DNA of 64,000 nt from Dipylidium caninum (Eukaryota; Platyhelminthes; Cestoda; Cyclophyllidea; Dipylidiidae). Of this stretch, positions 56,803 to 64,000 are shown in pieces. The stretch is taken from positions 1 to 64,000 of the forward strand of contig QEYB01000701.1 of the NCBI GenBank assembly GCA_017562135.1, in the 5' to 3' direction. Under the pieces are notes generated by a model. It made no database searches, was not told where the DNA came from, and saw only the letters and a list, made by a program, of their open reading frames with translations. Position 1 is the stretch's first letter; every line of letters begins with the position of its first letter. Position numbers and translations under genes: made by a program.

Positions 56803-57180
56803 TTAAATTGCCTCGTTCCACGTCAATTTCCACAACTCTGATTCCCAACTTCCACCCACCACCTTGACCCCATCCCAACTCTCCGCCCCTGATTGTATAT
56901 AATCCTGGTCGGAAATTCGCATCGTTTGACCTAATCTGATCAACTTCCATCGCCTTCGCTCATCTCCACTCCTGTCTCGTGCCCATTTCTCTATGAGCAA
57001 CTCAAGACGGCTTTTTATAAACTCTTCCATTTTTCTTTCAAGCTACTCTTCATTCTCCTTCATTCTTCGTCCAAACTCGCCACTCCCGATTTCGGCCACT
57101 CGCTCGGGGGTGAACATCTCTTTCACCTGCCTCAAACAGGCAGTCCTCTCAATGACACAGCTCATCTCATCGTCTTGGAA
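56803..57180 (-). pseudogene. Unit B copy of the charged exon, one in-frame TAG
   Basis: In this copy one frame runs from FQDDEMSCVIERTACLRQ and MFTPERVAEIGSGEFGRRMK (57180-57046), meets a TAG at 57043-57045, and continues with LERKMEEFIKSRLELLIEKW and RRRWKLIRLGQTMRISD. Unit A has one extra T and one missing G in the first part, so only B shows the upstream exon open. A GGTAG or CCGTAG acceptor precedes it. The TAG could be the true end of one exon, an error, or a nonsense change shared by both units. Confidence 0.4.
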
Positions 57181-57213
57181 CTACGGCTACCAAAGTACCA
57201 TCAAGTCTTTAGT

Positions 57214-57724
57214 TCACGTGGCATCTAGGAACCCATCACATAAAATCCCGAAAAGCAGGTGCTTTTCACGATAACACCTGCATAGGCACGAATCGCAGAT
57301 ATATATTGCTGAAGCGGCCTCCCACGAACGACTTCCTGACCGGTGAGCTGCCATCACAGTGGACGAGGTGAGTGCTGCGATGGGGACGTAGATGGGCGTG
57401 GTGCTCGTCTTCACCACTCTATCAGCATCGAAATCAGGGACGGCAGAGAAACAGATCGCCTTGATCGTCAAGGAGGGTGGAGGGGCCACTGAGCTGATGT
57501 TCTAACACGCATCTGCACCGCTCGCATAACCTGGACAGTCTTGCATACGCTCCTCTAAGTCGACTTGGGCAGTTTGTAGGCAAACGTAGGACATCATCAT
57601 GTCCTACGAATTCACCATCGGAATTTTCCTGTCAGACCTTTGTGAAGACGCCTTTATTTCCCTTTGTGGCTATCAAGATAGCCACAACCGAGTGATCAAA
57701 CTTTATCGTACAACCCTGGGTCGC
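57214..57724 (-). pseudogene. Unit B copy of the Cys-rich exon, frame-broken
   Basis: The same CTTAG acceptor precedes the exon at 57724. The frame shifts after about 30 codons (missing bases near 57635-57645). The last 91 codons are open and end in the same YICDSCLCRCY segment and TGA as unit A. Between them, B reads AALTSSTVMAAHRSGSRSWE where A reads a different frame, because of two compensating single-base differences. Confidence 0.5.
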
Positions 57725-58671
57725 CTAAGTTAAAGAACACTCCTTACCATATGCAGAATAACGGAGGATGCCTTGAGAAACCGAATTTAAGTGAAGCCTT
57801 TAATAGCCAAGGGAGTCACGCTATGCCAATGGAAATTAATAGCGAACAAAAGAAGTTTCCCGGCATAGTGATTTAGTGTCGTGGCATCGTGAGAGACTGT
57901 CAATCACATTTAAAGTCAACCGACTTCGAGGAAGTGGTTTTGGGAGTTCGTGGAGAAATAAAGCTAGGGAGAGTGGAGTGAAAGGGTTACTGAAAGGCGC
58001 TTTCATAAGGGTGGAGAGAGGAGAGGGAGAGGGAGAGGGAGGTGCCACGTGAAGAATGATGTCCTGCGTTCCGGGAGGAAGAAGTGAAGACCAGTGGAGG
58101 GCAGGCGGTGTTCTGCGATTACCAGTGGTCAGGTTGCTTAATAATGGCGTGGAATATGCCACGTGCACCTCAGCAACGTCGCTGATTGACATTGAGTTAG
58201 TTGGGATGGGCATAAATTTAATAAATATTAAAACGAGAAACAATTTGGCAGTATAGTAAGCTCCGGCACAGTTGTCAAAGTAACTACTATTAGGTTTTCA
58301 TTGTACAATAGGCAGAGTCAGGTTTCCAGCCGCTACTTCGGAGGAGCAATTGAAATAGGTGGAAGAGAAGAGTATAGTTGGGAATTCCTGTGGTGAATCA
58401 GAGGTGCTAGTGGATTTCGTGGTTGTTGGGCAATTACCTTACTGACAAATGTGCTGATGAAAGTGGAGCTTCAACTGCGAGTTAGAATTAAAAGGTCCTC
58501 AGATCTTCTTGTTTTCGAAGTTCCCCATTTATTCTACGATTACTGTTTTATCGGACTGCCGTTTAGTCTGGCGGGAGCTTATGCTCATTTTGAGAGCTTT
58601 TCATCTGAGACGTATTATTGCTTCTTCTGATCCTCTGCCTGCATTTCAAGTGACGAGGCAATCACGTCGAC

Positions 58672-58941
58672 ATGCTACCCTATATCGCCGGTCAGTTGCT
58701 CGTCGAAGAGGCAGCTCAAGCTAATCTGCAGCCAGTTTCGCGCAGTCTCGGCGTCGTGTGCCACGGTAAAGGAGGTGAAGTGCTGTGCATTCAATGCAAG
58801 GCAGCGAAGGAAGCTGAGGACGAATGCACGGAGAAGTGCGCGAGGCATTTGACAACTGACGAGATGCAACAGAAAGCTCACTTTGTGATCGTAGGCGAAG
58901 GATGCTACTCAAAGTGGGATAGTTCAGAGCAGCCCTGGTAG
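58672..58941 (+). CDS. 89-aa cysteine-containing ORF of unknown function (unit B)
   Basis: The ATG-started frame reads MLPYIAGQLLVEEAAQANLQ, then VVCHGKGGEVLCIQCKAAKE, a CTEKC motif, and an ending GCYSKWDSSEQPW. Six or seven cysteines, two in CxxC spacing, suggest metal binding or disulfides. Unit A has the same sequence with two single-base insertions that break the frame, so B is the better copy. A CTGCATTTCAAG acceptor-like site lies 20 bp upstream, so it may be a downstream exon. Confidence 0.35.
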   Translation: MLPYIAGQLLVEEAAQANLQPVSRSLGVVCHGKGGEVLCIQCKAAKEAEDECTEKCARHLTTDEMQQKAHFVIVGEGCYSKWDSSEQPW

Positions 58942-59554
58942 AAGTTTTTTCTACACGTGCAACCCCGTCTGTTTACTGAGCATTCACAGTGTGTACATGG
59001 AGGCGTAGGTGGTTGGGAGGTTTGCACAGGAGAGTTTGGACTCGGAGCCAAGTCCCAAATGACGTGGTAGACAGGAAGAGGATGTCGACTCTACAATCAC
59101 AGAAGCTTCCGTCCTCGTCCATTCGTGGACCTGGTTGAAGTTTTCTTCGGCTGTGCTGTCTAGTCGATTGTCAGGCAATCACAGTCCTCACTTTGAGAGG
59201 CTACAAAGCTCAGCCGCAAGTGACCTACTTCTGCAAGTGTCTGATGCATGCATGTGCTCGCTCACCACACTTGTGGTGCTCCTATACTCAACTCTTATCA
59301 TTTCAGGTAATTCGACTAGAAGGAAGAGCCTCTGTCAAACAAATTGTCCACATGTAATGGATACATGTCCAAAAAGCAGGGCGATTTGAAAGATGCCAAC
59401 CCGAAGGCGGAAGTCACATTTTAGTGGGAACACTGTTTGCATCAAATAAGCTGCGTCAAATCCTCTACAAGATAGGACTCAAGACAGGCTGGCAACACAT
59501 CTTACACCAATTGTCTGTGGTCAGGGACTTTAGATGACGGCCTCTTCGACATGG

Positions 59555-59600
59555 CGAGACGAGACGAGACGAGACGAGACAGACGAGACAGACGAGACGG
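59555..59600. repeat. (GACGA)n microsatellite, unit B
   Basis: This array corresponds to 6904-6941 and has interspersed CAGAC units. Confidence 0.9.
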
Positions 59601-60344
59601 GTCCAGATAGGTCGGAGAACGAACAGTTGGCCAAGTTTGTCTTCTTCCACCAACATCAAACCGTTGTCAACCTCGGCGCTGCAAGCCACCAATGTGAGGT
59701 CCTCCTTGATTATGTGTGATGACAAAGAACAAAATGTTCGACAAGGCGTTCCATGAGAAGACAGACACGCAGACGGAGGCGGAGACGGAGACGGCGATAT
59801 AGAGTTACGCCTATGAAGGGAATATTTCGTTGAGGCTTACAAACAACTAAATCTTCAAATCAACCTACAAGTCGCTCGCTCAACTACTGCGGGTGAATAG
59901 CGCACGACGAAAGGTGAAAAATCTGTGATAGATATGCTCACCAGGTACCAATCAAAGGCGGGCACAAAGGCTTTTAAACTGCAAAGGAATTTGGATCACA
60001 TCAAACAAACCGATTGAAGAGATATACCACTTCCAAGCTTATGATCCAACAGCCTTACGGAGGAGAATGACAAAAGTAGAACACATGCACGAAAGTTTAG
60101 ACAATAAACTAACTCCCAGACCATGTGACTCCCGAAACAGTAAACAAAACATATTTGTACTATGGGGGCCGTAAAATAATAATAACACTTGACAGATATG
60201 GGAAAGTCAGCAATTGGAGTATGCGAATCAACCGCACATGCACCCAGATTAAAATACAACTGATTGATATTGTTAATCGTTGGAAACCTGACTGCAAACG
60301 CTGCATCAGCACAAGAAATATCAGAATCCTTTCCTCCCGCTTGA

Positions 60345-60378
60345 CAGGCAGGCAGGCAGGCAGTGCAGGCAGGCAGGC
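60345..60378. repeat. (GGCA)n microsatellite, unit B
   Basis: This array corresponds to 7697-7728 and is interrupted once. Confidence 0.9.
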
Positions 60379-61258
60379 TTGACTGACGTGGAGGTGATTT
60401 TCATCTTTGTCTGCCCATATGACAGGGAATGGCGTGGCGAGGTGACGAGATGCACACACGGCGAGTGGCGTGTCTGTGAGGCTTATTGGAGAGAAGGAGA
60501 AATGCTCTGCGTTGTATGTATTCTCCACTTGACCATAGTATTGTGGACACGAGGACAGATTGCACTTGTCCGCACCACAGGTGCGAAGAAGAGTGAGGAG
60601 AAGCGGAAATCAGTGGTTAGGGCAAACGCGGCCTCGCCTTAGTCTCATGTGGGAGGAAAGTGCTCGCCATGTGGAATGGCAATGTCATAGTCGACTTGTT
60701 ACAAGATGATGGCGCAAAGGAGGAGTCTGATGGATAACCAGAAGCATTGATAGGAGAAAGAAGAAGAAGAAAAAAAGGAGAAGGAGAAGGAGGGCACAAA
60801 TTAATGCAGAGGAGAGGGATTTTGTGGGTCAAATAAGAGAATAGACAAAGGGAAAGTGAGGAAGGTAAGGGAATGAAGGAAGAATGGAAGAGTGGCGAGG
60901 AAGGGTGGGGATTTAGTTATCACAGGGAATGGGAGAGAGGGAAGGCAAAAGGGAAGAAATGAAGATGAATGAGGCAACAGACAGAAGCGAACTCGAGAGG
61001 GCGAGGGCAAAGATGGTCGACTCTATTCCACGGCCTCATCGCACACTGTGCGTGCCCATTGCCCCATATCAAACCGCCGCTGCCGAAAGCAGGGGCACCT
61101 GACGCTTTTAAATTTAATAAGCTCAACGTTCACAAGTGCTGCCAACCATGGCTGACTGAATTCGATTGAAGAGATGTGCCCTTTCGCAAAAAGGTTTGCG
61201 AACTTGAGCCTTAGCTTTGCTGTGCTGTGCTTCCTTGCTTGCTTGGTTTATTAAGAGA

Positions 61259-64000
61259 ATGAAGGGCGGTGGAAGTCTTCGTCACATGGTCATCGGGCGG
61301 AATGTGGCGACATTCTCGGGCACTTCAGAGTCGACCGCAGCCTCCGAAGGTAACTGCGCGATGGACGCAGGGGAGGGTGGCACTCTTCTCGGTAAGTTGC
61401 CTTGATTGCCGGTCCTTTCGCTCGGCCTTATGTCATTCTCCCGTCCATTTATGGCAGTGAAGAATCAGTCGCTCTGGCCAACGAGTTTATCTCCGACGCC
61501 GTGTCAACGTCCGTTGGGAATATGGCGTGCCATCGGGCCCTGAGGCTACAGCGTCGGAGTGCAAACCCTATCTTCGTGACGAGGGGAAAAGTGGTTAGTC
61601 TTTCTCTCACTGAGCTCTTTTTTACAGTCTTGCCAACAGGTTGCTAACCTCGATTCGCCACAATTCCTCTAGGCCGCTTGTGGCCAATTCACCTTGCCTT
61701 CAAGGGCGCCATGCCCTATTCAATGCCACCTTTGACGCCTTACCACTATCCTCGAAGTGAATGAGGGAGGATGAAGAAGTGAGAAGAGGATTGAAGTGGA
61801 AGGAAAAGTGGAAGTGAAGTGGAGGTGGAGGTGGAGGTGGAGGTGGAGGAGGAGCCAGAAGAGAAGCGTCAGCACAATTGGGATGAGAGCGTGTGGCCCA
61901 GGAGATTGGACGAAAGGTGAGACCGAGTCAGAGGCAGAGTCAAGCCAGAGTCAGAGTCAATTGCTTTGGGCTTGGCTTTTTGCAGGAGCGGAGACAGACA
62001 GTGACGAGTGGAGGGTGGAAGCGCAAGGCGGGGAATAGTGGTGGAAACAACAGAACGGAGACGGAGACGGCGACAGACTTGGAGATGTGGAGGGAGGTTG
62101 GAGAGAGAAGGTGGAAAAAGAAGCGGGAGAGGTGGAAGTAAAGTGGAAGTGAGGCAGTGAAAAAGGGCTGGTGGAGACGGAGACGGAGTTCGGATTGCAA
62201 AGATGGAGCGGAGGAGGACGCAGAGATGGAGGCGGAGCGGAGGCGGAGGCGGAGCGGAGGCGGAGGCGGAGGCGGAGCGAGGCGGGGCGGGGCGGAGGGA
62301 GGCGGAGGGAGGTGGAGGTGGAGGTGGAGGCGGAGGCGGAGGCGGAGGCGGAGGCGGAGGCGGAGATGGAGACGGAGCAGAGAATGGAAGCGGAATGCGT
62401 TCGACAGAGAACGGGACGAGGACTAGGGCGGAGGCGGAAGTGGAAGCAGGAAATGGTATGCGGAAGCGCAAATGGAAGCGATTGCGGATGCAGATGTGGA
62501 TGCGGTTGCGGAGACGAGGGCGAGGGCGAATGCGAGGGCGAGGACCGGGACGGAGGAAATGGAGGAAGACGATTGTGAAGCGAGGGCGAGAGGAAGAAAG
62601 CTGAAGAAGCAATAAGCATGAGAGTGTTATTTTCAGAGGCAGAATACGAAAGTGTAGCATGAGATCGAGGGAGAGAGAAGCGGAAGCAGAAGGAGAGGAA
62701 GTGGAAGTGGAAGAAGAGGAGAAAGGAGAGGGTGAGAGGGAGAGAGACGTCGAATTTGCAGTTGGAGAAGGGCGAAAAGAAGAGGGAGTCTGAGTCTGGG
62801 GAGGATGACTCTGAGTCGGCTGAATAAGCCCTAAAACGCATCCGTGAGTGGTCGCTTACATCGTCTCATGGTCAACGTAGTCTTTTCGAGGAGTGTTGGC
62901 CGATGGTTTATCAGTAATCGTCGAAGTGACGAGAATGTGTCTTCTCTGCCTAGTTGGCAATCGAATACGTTGCAGCGGGGAGACGTTGGCGAAGCCGCTC
63001 GCAGGTGGCCTCCGTGTGTGACTGGCACGCAATTAATACGGGAGGAGGAGTCTGGTGAAGATGTCTCCGAGTCGGCCGAAGAAACGCTCGAAGGCACCGT
63101 GAGTGTTCGCTCACTTCATCTTGTGCGATCACCGTTAGTCCTCCTGAGGCCTGGAGGTGCATGGTTTAGGAGCTATCTTTGACTCAAGAGACTGTTTCTG
63201 TCCACTCCACACAGTTGCCAACGGAACACGTGGCAGGGAGGAGACGCGCGACCAAAGCCAGCCACAGGCGGATCTGCCAATGGTTGGTGGAACTTTCTAC
63301 TCGAAGATGTGTCCGAAGATGACGACTCTGAGCCCTGGAGAAAGCGCTCAAACGAATCCGTGAGTGTTCACTTACCTCGTCTTACGATGAAAATAGTCCT
63401 CCTGCGGGCCGGTAGTTTAGTGTGGCGCAGTGGGTTGCACGAGTGATCTTGCGACTGAAGAGAAATGTGTTCCTCTGCATAGGCGCCAACGGAAAGCTCT
63501 ACAGTGAGGAGACTCCACCCACGAAGCCCTCAACACGGAAGTCTGTAAGCGACCAGTGTACATTGTCTTCAAGTGTGGTGGAAGTTGTTATCAAATGGTG
63601 AGGCCCTTAAGCAAATGACTTCTCTTATTTTGCAGCGGAGAAGGAGATTTCACGCATCTCTTCTGCTGCTTTCTGGAGAAAGAAGTAGACGGCGCGACTA
63701 GGTGGTATCACCTGGTGAGACACAAAGGTGGACGAATCAGCTGAAGTCGAGGAGTCGAGAGCCGAGGAGCCGAGGAGGCGGCGAGTCGGGGAGTCAAGCA
63801 GTTGAGCAGTGTGGCACTGATGTTGGAAGGAACGCTTTTGCAATTGGACATGGAGGCAGCGCCAACGGAAAACCAAACATACAAAGAAATTACAAGCCCA
63901 GCTCCGTGAGGGCGATAAAGCAATGCAACAAGGTGGTTCATTAGAATTAAAGCCTAAAGAGCGGAGCCAGGCGTCTGGATAACCTTGTTAGCGGCATTTT
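61259..64000 (+). CDS. Candidate spliced acidic gene, unit B copy (runs off the window)
   Basis: A possible first exon begins at ATG 61259 (MKGGGSLRHMVIGRNVATFS) and ends at a GTAAGT donor (61391). A short intron of 65 nt leads to TTTATGGCAG and an exon from 61456 with EESVALANEFISDAVSTSVG and MACHRALRLQRRS; both lie in sequence that unit A has lost. The charged exon ends at 62843, followed by exons 62954-63098, 63215-63359 and 63483-63544 and one from 63636. B carries TAA in the charged exon (SESAE-stop) where A reads SESAEEALQRIR, while exon 2 is open in B but not in A. Exon phases at 61390/61456 do not agree, probably because of an indel. The terminal exon lies outside the window. Confidence 0.4.
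61820..61853 (+). repeat. (GTGGAG)n hexamer array
   Basis: Five GGAGGT units occur in tandem, in B only. Confidence 0.85.
62227..62377 (+). repeat. (GGCGGA)n purine-rich hexamer array
   Basis: About 150 bp of nearly pure GGCGGA/GGTGGA/GGCGGGG units lie inside the charged exon. Unit A has only a short version near 9050-9110. The plus strand is almost all purine plus C, so a long serine/proline-rich open frame appears on the opposite strand; that frame is a composition artefact. Confidence 0.85.

Larger units (their letters stand above)
52540..64000 (+). repeat. Unit B, direct copy of unit A
   Basis: The block is collinear with 1-10602. Homology starts by about 52550 (AGCAAGGCGT, GCGCTGAATCGCGC) and continues to the last base of the window (GGATAACCTTGTTAGCGGCA). 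B is about 0.85 kb longer, mostly from extra sequence at 60900-61780 and from an expanded purine-rich array at 62227-62377. Confidence 0.9.

Noticed and set aside
61957..62841. Minus-strand open frame of 294 codons rich in Ser, Pro and Phe
   Set aside because: It is the complement of the purine-rich GGCGGA/GAAG tract. Stops are absent there because of composition, and the same happens at 8755-9468 and 61869-62660.
1..64000. CRISPR arrays, bacterial operons, rRNA, spliced-leader RNA genes
   Set aside because: No regularly spaced repeats, no ribosomal motifs and no recognisable spliced-leader sequence were seen. The microsatellites are simple tandem arrays.
1..64000. Known transposon proteins (reverse transcriptase, DDE transposase, integrase)
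   Set aside because: None of the open frames shows the expected catalytic motifs. The repeated blocks also lack clear terminal repeats or target-site duplications.

Overview
This window looks like eukaryotic, probably animal, nuclear DNA. Coding density is low, there are GT-AG introns with GTGAGT/GTAAGT donors, AATAAA signals lie 25-50 nt behind stop codons, microsatellites are common, and several dispersed repeat families occur. No bacterial operon structure, rRNA, tRNA, CRISPR array, reverse transcriptase or transposase was recognised. Short exons in repetitive, moderately GC-rich DNA would fit a parasitic flatworm, but nothing here proves the taxon. No gene could be named with confidence, so all gene symbols are left empty.

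The layout is dominated by duplication. Unit A (1 to about 10602) and unit B (about 52540 to 64000) are direct copies of one block. Homology reaches both window edges, so the true ends are not visible; the pair could be a dispersed repeat or one period of a tandem duplication of about 52.5 kb. Arms C (about 20789-24796) and D (about 32044-35583) form a large inverted repeat around a 7.2 kb spacer. Part of C/D is a diverged paralogue of part of A/B (1640-3230). A fifth block, E (about 36340-36900, minus strand), is a paralogue of the 3' end of unit A and its flank.

The best-supported coding regions are: a 337-codon ORF in arm C (21301-22314) with a myristoylation-type N-terminus, its nonsense-truncated twin in D and two decayed copies in A and B; a short ORF that starts 170 bp away in the opposite direction, preserved in both arms; a 127-codon ORF in D; a minus-strand set of exons in A/B (5077-3752 and 57724-56803); an acidic, lysine/arginine-rich spliced gene at the right of A and B that carries a tandemly duplicated exon-intron cassette and has a terminal exon with AATAAA; and a minus-strand terminal exon at 41896-42107 with AATAAA. 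A family of about eight dispersed copies (family F) shares a short hydrophobic peptide core resembling FPLHPFILL.

Regions 10.95-14.7, 42.9-49.4 and 50.2-52.5 kb hold no gene I can support. Differences between A and B are rich in 1-2 nt indels, often at homopolymers, so many reading-frame breaks may be consensus errors in long-read sequence rather than biological decay. All copy boundaries and alignments were made by eye.
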